Below are positions 17,065 through 26,502 of a stretch of DNA of 64,000 bases, one piece after another (the first letter of the stretch is position 1; each line of letters opens with the position of its first letter). The DNA comes from Streptomyces uncialis. Its GTDB lineage: Bacteria; Actinomycetota; Actinomycetes; Streptomycetales; Streptomycetaceae. Where the stretch lies: positions 631,321 to 695,320 of the forward strand of contig NZ_LFBV01000001.1 of NCBI RefSeq assembly GCF_001905345.1, in the 5' to 3' direction. The notes beneath the pieces are model-generated. The model saw only the letters and a program-made list of their open reading frames with translations, was not told where the DNA came from and made no database searches. Position numbers and translations under genes: made by a program.

Positions 17065-19053
17065 TCAGACGAGGACGAGGACGACCTCGGTGGCCTTGAC
17101 GCTGGTGAAGACCTCCGAGCCCTCGCGCAGCCCGAGATCGGCGGCGGCCCCGGGGGTGATCTCCGCGACCAGGTCGGGGGCGGTGGCGGAGGTGACGAGG
17201 ACCCGCAGTCTGCTTCCCACGGCGGTGAGTTCGCCGACCGTGCCGGACCAGACGTTGCGGGGGCTGCCGGTGGGGCGGTCCCGGTGCAGGGACACCGCCT
17301 CCGGGGCGATCACCGCGAGGGCCCCGGCGCCGGGGGGCAGGGGTTCGGCGGCGATGACGAGGGTGCCGTCCGGGGTGCGCAGCCCGTCGGCGGTGGCCGT
17401 GCCGGCCCAGGCGTTGTGCCCGAGCATCCGGGCCACCCACGGGGAGCGCGGATGGCGGCTCACCTCGGCGGGCGGGGCGTCCTGCACGGTACGGCCGTCC
17501 TCCAGGACGAGGACCCGGTCCGCGAGCGACACGGCCTCCACCGGGTCGTGGGTGACGATCAGACAGACGCCGTCGAAGTCGTCCAGATGGCGGCGCAGGG
17601 TGGTGCGGACCCGGGCGCGGGTCGTCTGGTCGAGGGCGGCGAGGGGTTCGTCGAGCAGCAGCAGCCGGGGGCGGGCGGCGAGCGCGCGGGCCAGCGCCAC
17701 CCGCCCGGCCTGGCCGCCGGAGAGCTGGCCGGGGCGGCGTCCGGCGAGATGGCCCACCTCGAGCCGGTCGAGCCAGTGCTGGGCCGCGGCCCGCGCCTCG
17801 GCGCGCGGGACGCCCTGGGCGCGCGGCCCGTACGCGGTGTTGGCGAGGGCGGTGAGATGCGGGAACAGGGCCGGTGACTGGGGGACCCAGGCGGTGGAGC
17901 GCCGGTGCGGCGGCGCGTCGGTGAGGTCGGTGGCGCCGAGCCGGAGCGCGGCGTGGGAACGGGTGGGCAGCCCGAGCAGGGCGCGCAGCAGGGTCGTCTT
18001 CCCGGCGCCGTTGGGACCGACGACCGCGAGGGTGGTGCCGCCCTCGGCGGTGAGGGCGAGCTCGGTGAATCCGGTGAGCCGGGCGTCGAGGGCGGTGGCC
18101 CGGGGCGCGCGGTCGGCGGGTACGGAGTCGGGTACGGGTGCGGGGTCCTGCGCCGGGTCCGGTGCGGAGGGGCCGGGTTCGGGTGCCGTTCGTGGTTCGG
18201 GGGCCGGGTCACGGTCGGCGCGGGGTGCGGCGGTGGCCGGGGTCGTCGTCCAGCGGCCGCGGAGGGCGATCAGGACGGCCATGGCGATGGCGAGCAGCAG
18301 CAGGGAGACCGAGGTCGCCGCCTCCGGGTCGTCCTGGAGCAGCAGGTACACATGCAGGGGGAGGGTCTGGGTGGTGCCGGGGAGGTTGCCCGCGAAGGTG
18401 ATCGTCGCGCCGAACTCACCCAGCGCGCGGGCCCAGGTCAGGGCGGCGCCCGCGGCGAGTCCGGGGGCGACCATCGGCAGCGTCACCGTACGGAACACCC
18501 GGAACGGGCTCGCGCCGAGGGACGCCGCGGCCTCCTCGTAGCGGGTGCTGAGCGCGGCGAGCGTGCCTTCCAGGCTGATGACCAGGAACGGCATCGAGAC
18601 GAAGGCCGCCGCGACGACGGCGCCCGCGGTGTGGAAGGGGAGGGTGATCCCGAACCAGTCCTCCAGCCAGGGGCCGAGCAGTCCGCGCCGTCCGAAGCCG
18701 AGGAGCAGCGCGACCCCGCCGACGGTCGGCGGCAGGACCATCGGCAGCAGGACCAGGGTCCGCACGAACGCCTTGCCGCGGAACGGGACGCGGGCCAGCA
18801 GCCAGGCCAGCGGCACCCCGAGCAGCAGGGCGAGGGCGAGGGCCCAGCCGGAGACGACCAGCGACAGACGCAGCGCGGTGACCGCCCCGGGCGCGGTCAG
18901 ATGCTCCGCGAGGTCGCCCCACGGGGTGCGGGCGAGGATGCCGAGCAGGGGCAGCATCAGGAACGCGACGGCGAGCGCCGCGGGCAGTGCGAGGGCCAGC
19001 GGGGGGCGGGCCGGCGGGGTGGTGCCGGGTGCGCGGGCCGGGCGGGTCTTCAT
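17065..19053 (-). CDS. modBC: Fused molybdate ABC transporter permease and ATPase (ModB-ModC)
   Basis: This encodes 662 aa. The N-terminal 260 residues are a BPD-type permease with about five membrane helices and the molybdate-type GATITFAGNLPGTTQTLPL. A Pro/Asp-rich linker (about 275-320) joins an ATPase with GPNGAGKTT (Walker A), LSGGQ and LLLLDEPLAALD (Walker B), then a TOBE/Mop-like end. ModB and ModC are usually separate; the fusion is seen in some actinobacteria. The ATG follows GAGG by eight bases. It lies 58 bp downstream of modA. Tungstate cannot be excluded as substrate. Confidence 0.92.
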   Translation of the reverse strand: MKTRPARAPGTTPPARPPLALALPAALAVAFLMLPLLGILARTPWGDLAEHLTAPGAVTALRLSLVVSGWALALALLLGVPLAWLLARVPFRGKAFVRTLVLLPMVLPPTVGGVALLLGFGRRGLLGPWLEDWFGITLPFHTAGAVVAAAFVSMPFLVISLEGTLAALSTRYEEAAASLGASPFRVFRTVTLPMVAPGLAAGAALTWARALGEFGATITFAGNLPGTTQTLPLHVYLLLQDDPEAATSVSLLLLAIAMAVLIALRGRWTTTPATAAPRADRDPAPEPRTAPEPGPSAPDPAQDPAPVPDSVPADRAPRATALDARLTGFTELALTAEGGTTLAVVGPNGAGKTTLLRALLGLPTRSHAALRLGATDLTDAPPHRRSTAWVPQSPALFPHLTALANTAYGPRAQGVPRAEARAAAQHWLDRLEVGHLAGRRPGQLSGGQAGRVALARALAARPRLLLLDEPLAALDQTTRARVRTTLRRHLDDFDGVCLIVTHDPVEAVSLADRVLVLEDGRTVQDAPPAEVSRHPRSPWVARMLGHNAWAGTATADGLRTPDGTLVIAAEPLPPGAGALAVIAPEAVSLHRDRPTGSPRNVWSGTVGELTAVGSRLRVLVTSATAPDLVAEITPGAAADLGLREGSEVFTSVKATEVVLVLV

Positions 19054-19111
19054 GGCGTGATCCTCGGGGACGGCGCGGCGGGGGCGGCGGTGCCCCCGCC
19101 GGTGCGGCGGG

Positions 19112-19894
19112 TCACGGCTTCTGGAAGCCCGCGTCCTGGAGGATCTTCTGGGCGGCGGGCGTGGACAGCCACTCCACGAACGTCTGGGCCGCCGCCACGT
19201 TCTTCCCGCCCTTGATGACGGCCGCCGGGTACTGGGCGATGGCGTTCTGGTCGTCGGGGACGGTGATCGCGTCGACCTTGTCCGTCGCGGTTTCGGCGTC
19301 GGTCTTGTAGACGATTCCGGCGTCCGCCTCGCCGAGTTCGACCTTGCTGAGGACGGCGCGGACGTTGGGCTCCTCGGACACCGGCTCGACATCGATCTTC
19401 TGCGCGTCGAGCACCTGGCGGCTGTAGCGGCCGACGGGGACCTCGGGTGCGGCGAGCACGACCTTCAGCTTCGGGTCGGCGAGGTCCTTCAGCCCGTCGA
19501 CCTTGTCGGGGTTGCCCTCGCGGGTGGCGATGACGAGCCGGTTCCTGGCGATGACCGACGGGGTGCCCGTGTCGGCCTTCAGCCCGTCCATGGTCCTGGT
19601 GTCGGCGGTGACGATCGCGTCGGCGGGGGCGCCCTGGCGGACCTGGGCGGCCAGTTCCTGGGAGCCCGCGAAGGAGAACGTGAGGGTGGTGCCCGGGTGG
19701 GCGTCCTCGTACGCGCTCTTCACCGTGCCGAAGACATCGGTGAGGGACGCGGCGGCGAGGACCGTGAGCTTCGCGGAGTCCTGGGCGCCGGAGTCCTTCT
19801 TCTCCTCGTCGTCGCCGCAGGCGGCGAGCAGCGGTATGAGGAGCGCGGTGGCGGCGAGGGCGGTGGCGGCTGTGCGGGCCGGGGAGCGGGACAT
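19112..19894 (-). CDS. modA: Molybdate-binding lipoprotein ModA
   Basis: This encodes 260 aa. The signal peptide ends in lipobox LLAAC (Cys about 27), so it is a membrane-anchored lipoprotein. The mature part begins [13 protein letters not shown] and includes [20 protein letters not shown], TSDxx-like TADTRTM, and [11 protein letters not shown], the typical ModA anion-binding fold motifs. It captures molybdate and hands it to ModBC. AAGGAG lies six bases before the ATG. It is between the Mop regulator gene and modBC in one likely operon. Confidence 0.94.
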   Translation of the reverse strand: MSRSPARTAATALAATALLIPLLAACGDDEEKKDSGAQDSAKLTVLAAASLTDVFGTVKSAYEDAHPGTTLTFSFAGSQELAAQVRQGAPADAIVTADTRTMDGLKADTGTPSVIARNRLVIATREGNPDKVDGLKDLADPKLKVVLAAPEVPVGRYSRQVLDAQKIDVEPVSEEPNVRAVLSKVELGEADAGIVYKTDAETATDKVDAITVPDDQNAIAQYPAAVIKGGKNVAAAQTFVEWLSTPAAQKILQDAGFQKP

Positions 19895-19945
19895 CGGGGA
19901 CTCCTTGGAGGACTTCGAGGGTGCGGGACGGACGGGGGAGCCCCG

Positions 19946-20338
19946 TCAGCTCCGGTCGATGTGCACATTGGTGGACTTGACCCGGGCGGTGGCCTGCACA
20001 CCCACCTCCAGGCCGAGTTCCTCCACGGCCTCCCGGGTGAGCAGGGAGACCAGCCGGTGCGGTCCGGCCTGGATCTCCACCTGCGCGGCCACGTCGCCGA
20101 GCTTCACGGCGGTGACGATGCCGGGGAACGCGTTGCGGGCGGAGGTGTAGGAGACGTCGTTCTCGCCCTCGCCCTGGGCGAGTTCGACGGAGAACGCGGC
20201 GAGGTCCACTCCGTCGACGAGTCGGCGCCCGCCCTCGTCGCGGTGCGTGGCGATCCGCCCGGCGTCGGCCCAGCGGCGCGCGGTGTCCGCGCTGACGCCG
20301 AGGAGACGGGCGGCCTGTCCAATGGTGTACGACGGCAT
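19946..20338 (-). CDS. MerR-like HTH plus Mop/TOBE-domain molybdate-responsive regulator
   Basis: This encodes 130 aa from ATG 20338 (a GTG at 20347 would add three residues). Residues 1-50 are an excisionase/MerR-type helix-turn-helix (YTIGQAARLLGVSADTARRW and EGGRRLVDG). Residues 62-130 are a Mop domain (SARNAFPGIVTAVKLGDVAAQVEI, ending ATARVKSTNVHID) that binds molybdate. It most likely senses molybdate and controls the modA-modBC genes 51 bp downstream. No Shine-Dalgarno is visible, so the mRNA may be leaderless. Confidence 0.85.
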   Translation of the reverse strand: MPSYTIGQAARLLGVSADTARRWADAGRIATHRDEGGRRLVDGVDLAAFSVELAQGEGENDVSYTSARNAFPGIVTAVKLGDVAAQVEIQAGPHRLVSLLTREAVEELGLEVGVQATARVKSTNVHIDRS

Positions 20339-20386
20339 GTGCGCCACGATATGGATGAGGGGGCCGCATGTGCAAGCTAATGGAGG

Positions 20387-20401
20387 AATGTGCGTCGCAT
20401 T
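20387..20401. promoter_or_regulatory. Near-palindrome upstream of the molybdate regulator, possible operator
   Basis: AATGTGCGTCGCATT lies 49 bp upstream of the regulator start in an AT-richer stretch. Its arms match imperfectly. A related ATGTGC occurs at 20369. Binding by the adjacent regulator is a guess from position. Confidence 0.3.
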
Positions 20402-20465
20402 TGCGGGCCTCTTCGCTCTGTGCCGCAGGTTCCGCGGGGCGGGGGCGCCGCTACGCTACGTCCTC

Positions 20466-20798
20466 ATGACCCGACCCGTGCCGTACTCGCGCCCGACGCC
20501 CGATCGGCCCGCTCCGGTGTGGGTCATCAGCGCGGCATCGCTCGCGGTCTTCCTGGTCACGTGGACGCTGAGCTGGGTCAAGGCGTATCTGGTGAACGAC
20601 GATCTGCCCAGCTTCTGCTCCGACGTCCGGCGGGGGAGTTTTCCGCCCGAGGTGTCGTGCGTGGCCGGGGACGGGTCGGTGTCGGGCGCCAACGCGTGGT
20701 GGGTGGACCCGTTGTTCTACGCCTCCGGCGGGGTGGGCCTGGCGTTCGGGGCGCTCGCCTTCGCGATTGCGGCGGGTCAGGGACCCGCGCGCCGCTGA
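20466..20798 (+). CDS. Small membrane protein of unknown function
   Basis: This encodes 110 aa with two hydrophobic segments: VWVISAASLAVFLVTWTLSW (about 18-37) and FYASGGVGLAFGALAFAIAA (about 84-103). The loop between them has two cysteines (PSFCSDV and EVSCVAG), probably outside the membrane and possibly disulfide-bonded. No ribosome site is seen; TACGCT at 20451-20456 is a plausible minus-10 for a near-leaderless mRNA. Family not recognised. Confidence 0.75.
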   Translation: MTRPVPYSRPTPDRPAPVWVISAASLAVFLVTWTLSWVKAYLVNDDLPSFCSDVRRGSFPPEVSCVAGDGSVSGANAWWVDPLFYASGGVGLAFGALAFAIAAGQGPARR

Positions 20799-21414
20799 GC
20801 CCTCCGGGGGGGGCCTGGGTTTCCTGTGCGGGTCGCCTTCGCTTGCGCTTCCGAGGTCTGTCCGGCGGGACGCACTTGTTTCCTGTGCGGGTCGAACGGG
20901 GGTGCGCAGTTCCCCGCGCCCCTGGGTTTCCTGTGCTGGACGCACCTGTTCCCGTGCGGGCCGTTCGTGGGTGCGCAGTTCCCCGCAGGGCGCCTTCGCT
21001 TGCGCTTCCTAGGTCTGTCCGGGTGAGCCCACTTGTTCCTGTGCCGTCGTTCGGTGGGTGCGCAGTTCCCCGCGCCCCTGGATGCTGCCCCATTGCGGTA
21101 GCTCTTCGGGTGCGGGTCGGCCCTCGTCTTTGCGCAGTTCCCCGCGCCCCTGAAGGGGCGCCCCTCTCCTCTCGCAGGCGCGCTGCTGCGGGAGGGGGTG
21201 GGCGGGAATCTCTGCTCGCAGACTCCGATGCTCTTCAGTCGGGTACGGGTACGTCGTACCGAGCGTGTCGGATCGAGGACGGAGAATCCCGACCGGCACC
21301 GACCCGAAGAACCGGCCGGATGCGCCCCAAAGGGGCGCGGGGAACTGCGCACCCACGGACGACCTGTACAGGGACAAGTGCGCTCAGCCGGACGGACCTC
21401 CCGGCACGGCCGTG
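20799..21414. repeat. Intergenic repeat region 2
   Basis: About 600 bp of repeats without a gene, between the membrane protein and the convergent histidine kinase. TGCGCAGTTCCCCGCGCCCC occurs at 20903-20922, 21058-21077 and 21131-21150, a clipped copy near 20975, and the reverse complement at 21332-21351, around a minus-strand copy of the long core (21194-21308). GTCGCCTTCGCTTGCGCTTC also recurs, as it does in the other repeat regions. Confidence 0.85.
21194..21308 (-). repeat. Long dispersed intergenic core repeat, copy 2 (inverted)
   Basis: Reverse-complement match to the cores at 14728-14845 and 32266-32382. Both ends are well conserved (GGTGGGCGGGAATCTCTGC and GGACGGAGAATCCCGACCGG), while the middle (about 21238-21265) has diverged. 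Confidence 0.8.
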
Positions 21415-22854
21415 TCAGGGGTCGGGGTCGGACGGGGGGGCCGGGGGTGGGGTCGGGGCGCCGGGGAGGCGTACCGTTACGGATGTACCGCCACCTGGGG
21501 CCGCGCGCAGCGCCACTGTACCGCCGGACTGCTGCACCGTACGGGCCACGATCGCCAGCCCCAGCCCCGACCCGGGCAGACTCCGCGCGGAGGGCGACCG
21601 CCAGAACCGGTCGAAGACATGCGGGAGTTCCTCGGACGGGATACCGGGCCCATGGTCCCGGACGGTCAGCTCACCGCCCCGCAGCGACACCTCGACCCGC
21701 TCACCGGGCGGGCTGAACTTCACCGCGTTGTCGAGGATGTTGACGAGCGCCCGTTCCAGCGCGGGCGCCTCCCCCCGTACGTACCAGGGGGTGAGGTCCG
21801 TGCGGAACGTCAGCTCGGGGCCCCGCAGCCGCGCCCGCCGCAGCGCCGCCTCGGTCAGCTCGTGCAGCGGCAGCACCAGGACCCGGCTGCCGCTGTCGGG
21901 ACGGGACAGCTCCTGGAGGTCACCGATGAGCGCGGCGAGCTCCGTCATCTGCGCGGTGACGGAACTGAGCAGCGCCGCCCGGTCGTCGGCGGGCAGCGCC
22001 CGCCCGGTCTCCTCGCTGCGGACGAGCAGCTCGACATTGGTGCGCAGCGACGTCAGCGGGGTGCGCAGCTCGTGCCCCGCGTCGGCGATGAGCTGCTGCT
22101 GGAGGTCCCGGGAGGAGGCGAGGGCCGCCGTCATCGCATTGAACGAGCGGGAGAGCCGGGCGATCTCGTCGTCCCCGCCGACCGGGATACGCACCGACAG
22201 GTCCTCGGTGAGGGCCACGTGCTCCACCGCCCGGGTGAGCTGGTCGACGGGCCGCAGCCCGGTACGGGCGACCCACGCGCCCGCCGCCCCCGCGCCGACC
22301 GCGCCGAGGCCGGCCGCGAGGACCAGCAGCACGGTCAGATCCGTGAGCGTGTTGTTGACGTCGCTGAACGGGCGCGCCACCGAGACCGCCCAGGGCAGGT
22401 TGTCGACCCGGTAGGTCAGGACCCGGAACTCCTTGCCGTCCACGGACCGCGCGTCGTGGAACACGCTGTGCAGGGTGCCGTCGGCGACCGCCTTGTCGGT
22501 GCCGCTCAGCGCGATCGGGGCATTTCCGATGATCACGCAGCTCTGCCCGGTGGGTTCGATGAGCTGTACGGTCACGCCGAACCACACATTGTCCTTGGCG
22601 GGGATGCGCGGTGCGCACTCCCGGTTCTCGTTGAGGAGCGCCACGACCTGGTTGGAGGTGAGCCGGTTCGCGCTCAGCGACTCGTCCAGGGAGTCCACGA
22701 GCGCGCCCCGCACCACGAACCAGCTCGCCGTGGCGACCGCCGCGACCGCGACCGCCACCACCACGGCCACCAGCAGCGCGAGCCGGGAGCGCAGCGGCAG
22801 GGCCCGCAGCCGGCCCAGGGGCCCGCCGCGGGCCGCCGGGCCGGGAGCGGTCAC
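21415..22854 (-). CDS. Sensor histidine kinase (MprB-like)
   Basis: This encodes 479 aa. Membrane helix 1 is at 24-44, an extracytoplasmic domain spans about 45-170, helix 2 is at 172-196, and then come HAMP, HisKA with His261 ([13 protein letters not shown]) and HATPase_c ([23 protein letters not shown]). It autophosphorylates and passes phosphate to the adjacent regulator. The GTG start overlaps the regulator stop (GTGA). The extracellular part has three cysteines (NRECAPR, GQSCVII), a possible redox or folding feature. The linked HtrA-like protease points to envelope-stress sensing. Confidence 0.93.
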   Translation of the reverse strand: MTAPGPAARGGPLGRLRALPLRSRLALLVAVVVAVAVAAVATASWFVVRGALVDSLDESLSANRLTSNQVVALLNENRECAPRIPAKDNVWFGVTVQLIEPTGQSCVIIGNAPIALSGTDKAVADGTLHSVFHDARSVDGKEFRVLTYRVDNLPWAVSVARPFSDVNNTLTDLTVLLVLAAGLGAVGAGAAGAWVARTGLRPVDQLTRAVEHVALTEDLSVRIPVGGDDEIARLSRSFNAMTAALASSRDLQQQLIADAGHELRTPLTSLRTNVELLVRSEETGRALPADDRAALLSSVTAQMTELAALIGDLQELSRPDSGSRVLVLPLHELTEAALRRARLRGPELTFRTDLTPWYVRGEAPALERALVNILDNAVKFSPPGERVEVSLRGGELTVRDHGPGIPSEELPHVFDRFWRSPSARSLPGSGLGLAIVARTVQQSGGTVALRAAPGGGTSVTVRLPGAPTPPPAPPSDPDP

Positions 22855-23588
22855 GGGGTGCCGTCCGGTCCGCCGGGGCGCAGCACGTAGCCCACGCCCC
22901 GCACGGTGTGCACGAGGCGCGGTTCGCCGCCCGCCTCGGTCTTGCGGCGCAGGTACATCACGTACACGTCGAGGGAGTTGGAGGTGGGTTCGAAGTCGAA
23001 GCCCCACACCGCCTTGAGGATCTGTTCGCGGGTGAGGACCTGGCGGGGGTGCGCGAGGAACATCTCCAGCAGGGTGAATTCGGTGCGCGTCAGCTCCACG
23101 GGCCGGGCGCCCCGGTGCACCTCACGGGTGGCCAGGTCCATCCGGAGGTCCCCGAAGGCGAGGATGTCGCCCTCCTCGGCCTGTCCGGCGGTGGCGGCGT
23201 ACGAGCTGCGCCGCAGCAGCGCCCGCAGCCGCGCGAACAGCTCGTCCAGTTCGAACGGCTTGACGAGGTAGTCGTCGGCGCCCGCGTCGAGGCCGGTGAC
23301 ACGGTCGCCGACGGTGTCCCGGGCGGTCAGCATCAGGATCGGCACCAGGCTGCCGGAGGCGCGGACCCGGCGGGCCGCCGTCAGCCCGTCCATCCGGGGC
23401 ATCTGGATGTCCAGGATGATCAGGTCGGGGCGGGTGGCCGCGGCCTTCTCCAGGGCGTCCGCCCCGTCGACGGCGACCTCGGTGGCGTACCCCTCGAAGG
23501 CGAGTGAGCGACGGAGGGCCTCACGTACCGCGGGCTCGTCGTCGACGATCAGGATGCGCTGCTGGTCGCCGTCGGGGGCGGTGGTCAT
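22851..23588 (-). CDS. OmpR-family response regulator (MprA-like)
   Basis: This encodes 245 aa. The receiver domain has the acidic pair in IVDDEPA, phospho-acceptor Asp60 ([13 protein letters not shown]) and the conserved KPF lysine; the C-terminal winged helix contains [26 protein letters not shown] and [13 protein letters not shown] lies eight bases before the ATG. Operon order is htrA-like, regulator, kinase. In mycobacteria the related MprA controls a nearby pepD/htrA gene, so it likely regulates the upstream protease and itself. Confidence 0.95.
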   Translation of the reverse strand: MTTAPDGDQQRILIVDDEPAVREALRRSLAFEGYATEVAVDGADALEKAAATRPDLIILDIQMPRMDGLTAARRVRASGSLVPILMLTARDTVGDRVTGLDAGADDYLVKPFELDELFARLRALLRRSSYAATAGQAEEGDILAFGDLRMDLATREVHRGARPVELTRTEFTLLEMFLAHPRQVLTREQILKAVWGFDFEPTSNSLDVYVMYLRRKTEAGGEPRLVHTVRGVGYVLRPGGPDGTP

Positions 23589-23643
23589 CGGCGGGTCTCC
23601 CGGGATGAGGACGGGTGGCTTCGGGGGTACCGTACGGGCCCGG

Positions 23644-24885
23644 TCAGCCGTCCGCCCCGGCGCGCAGCGCGGAAAGGTCCGCCTTCAGGGTGTTCACCGG
23701 GATGGCGAAGCCGAGGCCCACACTGCCCGCCTCGGCGGAACTCGCGCTGTACATGGCCGAGTTGATGCCGATGACGGCGCCGTTCATGTCGATGAGCGCG
23801 CCGCCGGAGTTGCCCGGGTTCAGTGAGGCGTCGGTCTGGATCGCCTGGTACGTGGTGGTGGACGGGCCGGTGTCGCCGTTGAACTCACGGCCCCCGAACT
23901 CGAAGGGCCAGTCACCGGGCTGCCCCTGCTGGCCCTGGCGGCCCTGCTGTCCCTGCTGGTCCTGTTCGGCGGCGACCGTGACGTCGCGGTCGAGCGCGGA
24001 GACGATCCCGCTGGTCACCGTGCCGGTCAGCCCGCCGGGTGAGCCGATCGCGACGACCTCCTGGCCGACCCGGACCCGCTCCGAGTCGCCGAGCGTCGCC
24101 GCCTTCAGCCCGGACGCGTCGCGCAGCTTGATCAGCGCGAGGTCCTTCTTGCTGTCGGTGCCGATCACATCGGCGGTGTACTTCTTGCGGTCGCTGGTCG
24201 TGACCTGGACCGTGTCCGCGCCGCCGAGCACATGGCTGTTGGTGACGACCTCGCCGTCGGACGTGAGGATCACCCCCGAGCCGGTGGAGGCGCCCGCGCC
24301 GGTCGCCGCCTTGATCTCGACGGTGCTGGGGGTGACCGCCTCGGCGACCCCGGCGACCGTGCCCCGGTTGCCCGCCGACACCGGGCTCACCGCGGCGGGC
24401 GCGCTCGCGGACGCCTCCGCCGTCAGTTCCTGGATGCCGTACGCGGTGCCGCCGCCCACGGCCGCGGCGACGATCGCCACCGCCGCCAGCAGCGCGACGG
24501 GGCGCCTGGTGCGCCTGCGGTGTGCCGTCGGAGGGATCACGGGGGGCGCGGGATGCGCGGGCGGCGCGTACGGGGGCGGCGGGTGGTGCGCGCCCGGCGT
24601 GTGCGCCGCCGGGGGCTGCCCGCCCGGGTCCGCGACCCCGCCTGCCGCGAACTCGGCCCTCGTGAACTCGCCCGCCGGGACCTCGCCCGCCGCGACCCCG
24701 TCTCCTGGGGTGCCGCTCACCGGGGTGCCGCCCGACGGGGTGTCTTCGGCCGGGGCGTGGCCCGCCGGTGCGGCGTACCGGGGAAAGTCGTCGCGGGAGA
24801 AGTCGTCGCGCGGGAGATCGTCCCGCTGGATGTCGTCGCGCTCGGGGTGACCGCCGTCGCGGCGGGGGTTCTCCGTCATGTCCAT
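23644..24885 (-). CDS. HtrA/DegP-like membrane-anchored serine protease without PDZ domain
   Basis: This encodes 413 aa. Residues 1-125 are a cytoplasmic Pro/Asp-rich region with RDDxxRDDF repeats; a membrane anchor lies at about 129-150; a chymotrypsin-like domain follows with His218 (TNSHVLGG), Asp248 (KKDLALIKL) and Ser360 ([10 protein letters not shown]). The chain stops about 50 residues after the active serine, so the usual PDZ domain is missing. A Gln/Gly stretch ([15 protein letters not shown]) interrupts the domain near 308-322. It should degrade or process misfolded exported proteins. It is 55 bp upstream of the regulator gene. An ATG at 24879 is an alternative start. Confidence 0.92.
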   Translation of the reverse strand: MDMTENPRRDGGHPERDDIQRDDLPRDDFSRDDFPRYAAPAGHAPAEDTPSGGTPVSGTPGDGVAAGEVPAGEFTRAEFAAGGVADPGGQPPAAHTPGAHHPPPPYAPPAHPAPPVIPPTAHRRRTRRPVALLAAVAIVAAAVGGGTAYGIQELTAEASASAPAAVSPVSAGNRGTVAGVAEAVTPSTVEIKAATGAGASTGSGVILTSDGEVVTNSHVLGGADTVQVTTSDRKKYTADVIGTDSKKDLALIKLRDASGLKAATLGDSERVRVGQEVVAIGSPGGLTGTVTSGIVSALDRDVTVAAEQDQQGQQGRQGQQGQPGDWPFEFGGREFNGDTGPSTTTYQAIQTDASLNPGNSGGALIDMNGAVIGINSAMYSASSAEAGSVGLGFAIPVNTLKADLSALRAGADG

Positions 24886-25061
24886 GAGCGTGTCCGGCCC
24901 GGATGAGAGCGGGCTGAGGAGGAGCTGAGAAGCCCGACAGAACCTCGTATGCCCGATATAAGGGCGCGGCGCAGGGGTGGGTCGGCAGGGCGGGGCGGTC
25001 GGTGTTCGCGCAGGTCAGGTGGGTGTTCCTGGATTCGGCTTGACGAACCGGTCCGCCTTGC

Positions 25062-25097
25062 ACCACCCTTTCACTACTCAATTAGTGAAAGGGTGGT
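25062..25097. promoter_or_regulatory. Perfect 15-bp inverted repeat, likely GntR operator
   Basis: ACCACCCTTTCACTA (25062-25076) and TAGTGAAAGGGTGGT (25083-25097) are exact reverse complements around a six-base spacer. The element ends eight bases before the chosen GTG of the GntR gene, and its right arm supplies the AAAGGGTGG that serves as ribosome site. It is the best operator candidate in the window, and repressor binding could block both transcription and translation. Confidence 0.8.
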
Positions 25098-25105
25098 TGT
25101 CCGAA

Positions 25106-25558
25106 GTGGTCGAGTACCGGATCGACCGGCGCAGCGGCGTCGCCACCTACCTCCAGATCGTCCAGCAGACCAAACAGGCCCTGCGGCTCGGACTGCTCGA
25201 ACCGGGCGACCGGCTGCCCACCGCCCGCGAGGTCGTCCAGGTCACGGCCGTCAACCCGAACACCGTGCTCAAGGCGTACCGGGAACTGGAGCGCGAGGGA
25301 CTGGTCGAGGCCCGCCGTGGCCTCGGCACCTTCGTCCAGCGCACCCTCGGCGCCACGGCCGCCGACTCACCGCTGCGGGCCGAACTCTCCGCCTGGGCGG
25401 ACCGCGCCCGCGCCGCCGGACTCGACCGCGAGGACGCCGCCGCGCTCCTCACCTCGGTCCTGGACGAGCACTGGAACCCCGCCGGCCCCGGGCCGACGGC
25501 ATCACGACCGACCGATCCGTCCGACGAGGGACGGCTTCTCAAGGGGGACACCGCATGA
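25106..25558 (+). CDS. GntR-family repressor (YtrA subfamily) of an ABC exporter
   Basis: This encodes 150 aa. The N-terminal winged helix (about 3-75) reads EYRIDRRSGVATYLQIVQQ, LPTAREVVQVTAVNPNTVLKAYRELEREGLV and RRGLGTFV; the short C-terminal part of about 60 residues has no ligand-binding domain, as in the YtrA subfamily, which controls ABC transporters. GTG 25106 gives the usual family N-terminus; longer frames extend into the operator. The stop overlaps the ATPase start (ATGA). Autoregulation through the inverted repeat just upstream is likely. Confidence 0.9.
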   Translation: MVEYRIDRRSGVATYLQIVQQTKQALRLGLLEPGDRLPTAREVVQVTAVNPNTVLKAYRELEREGLVEARRGLGTFVQRTLGATAADSPLRAELSAWADRARAAGLDREDAAALLTSVLDEHWNPAGPGPTASRPTDPSDEGRLLKGDTA

Positions 25559-26502
25559 CCGACACCGCCATCGAGGCGGCCGGCCTGGGCAAGCGCTACG
25601 GCCGCACCCGCCTGCGTACCCGCTCCCGGGCGGTCGACGGCGGGGACGGCTGGGCGCTGCGCGGCTGCGGCTTCCGGCTGCCCGTGGGCCGGGTCTGCGC
25701 CATGGTCGGCCCGAACGGCGCGGGCAAGAGCACCCTGCTCGCGCTCGCCGCCGGGCTCGCCCACCCCACCGAGGGCTCCCTGTCCGTGCTGGGCGCCGAG
25801 CCGGGGTCGACCCGCCCGCGGATCGCGTACGTCGCCCAGGAGAAGCCGCTGTACCTGGGGCTGACCGTGGGGGAGACCCTGCGCATGGGCGCCGAGCTGA
25901 ACCCCGGCCGCTGGAACGAGTCCCTCGCCCGGCGGATCGTCGGGGACGGCGCCCTGCCCACCGGGGCCCGTGTCGGCAGGCTCTCCGGCGGCCAGCGCAC
26001 CCGGGTCGCCCTGGCCCTCGCCCTCGGCAAGCGGCCCGAGCTGCTGCTCCTGGACGAGCCGATGGCCGACCTCGACCCGCTCGCCCGCCACCAGCTCATG
26101 GGCACCCTCCTCGCGGAGGCCGAGGAGCACGGCACCACCGTCGTGATGTCCTCGCACATCCTCGGCGAGCTGGCCACCTCCTGCGACTTCCTGCTGCTCG
26201 TCAGCGACGGCAGTATCCGGCTCGGCGGCGGCATCGACGACCTGGTCGCCGCCCACACGCATGTCACCGGACGCGGCACCCTCGCGGACCTGGACGCGCA
26301 CACCGTCGTGGAGTCCCGCGCCAGCGGCCGGGGCGTCACCGCGCTGATCCGCCCCGAAGGCCCGGTCGAACCCGGCTGGGAGCTCACCGAACCGAGTCTG
26401 GAGGATGTGTTGCTCGCCCATCTGCGCTCGCCGGGCGCCCCGGCGCTGCTCACCCCGAGCGCGTCCCCGTCCGGCCGCGACCGCACGGAGGTGGCCGCGT
26501 GA
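25555..26502 (+). CDS. ABC transporter ATP-binding protein
   Basis: This encodes 315 aa. GPNGAGKST (52-60) is Walker A, LSGGQ (143-147) the signature, and LLLLDEPMADLDP (about 163-175) Walker B with the D-loop; the switch His is in SSHILGELA. Such ATPases pair with a membrane subunit to export lipids, peptides or antibiotics. It overlaps the GntR gene by four bases and the permease gene by four bases (GTGA), so the three are co-translated. Substrate not evident. Confidence 0.93.
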   Translation: MTDTAIEAAGLGKRYGRTRLRTRSRAVDGGDGWALRGCGFRLPVGRVCAMVGPNGAGKSTLLALAAGLAHPTEGSLSVLGAEPGSTRPRIAYVAQEKPLYLGLTVGETLRMGAELNPGRWNESLARRIVGDGALPTGARVGRLSGGQRTRVALALALGKRPELLLLDEPMADLDPLARHQLMGTLLAEAEEHGTTVVMSSHILGELATSCDFLLLVSDGSIRLGGGIDDLVAAHTHVTGRGTLADLDAHTVVESRASGRGVTALIRPEGPVEPGWELTEPSLEDVLLAHLRSPGAPALLTPSASPSGRDRTEVAA

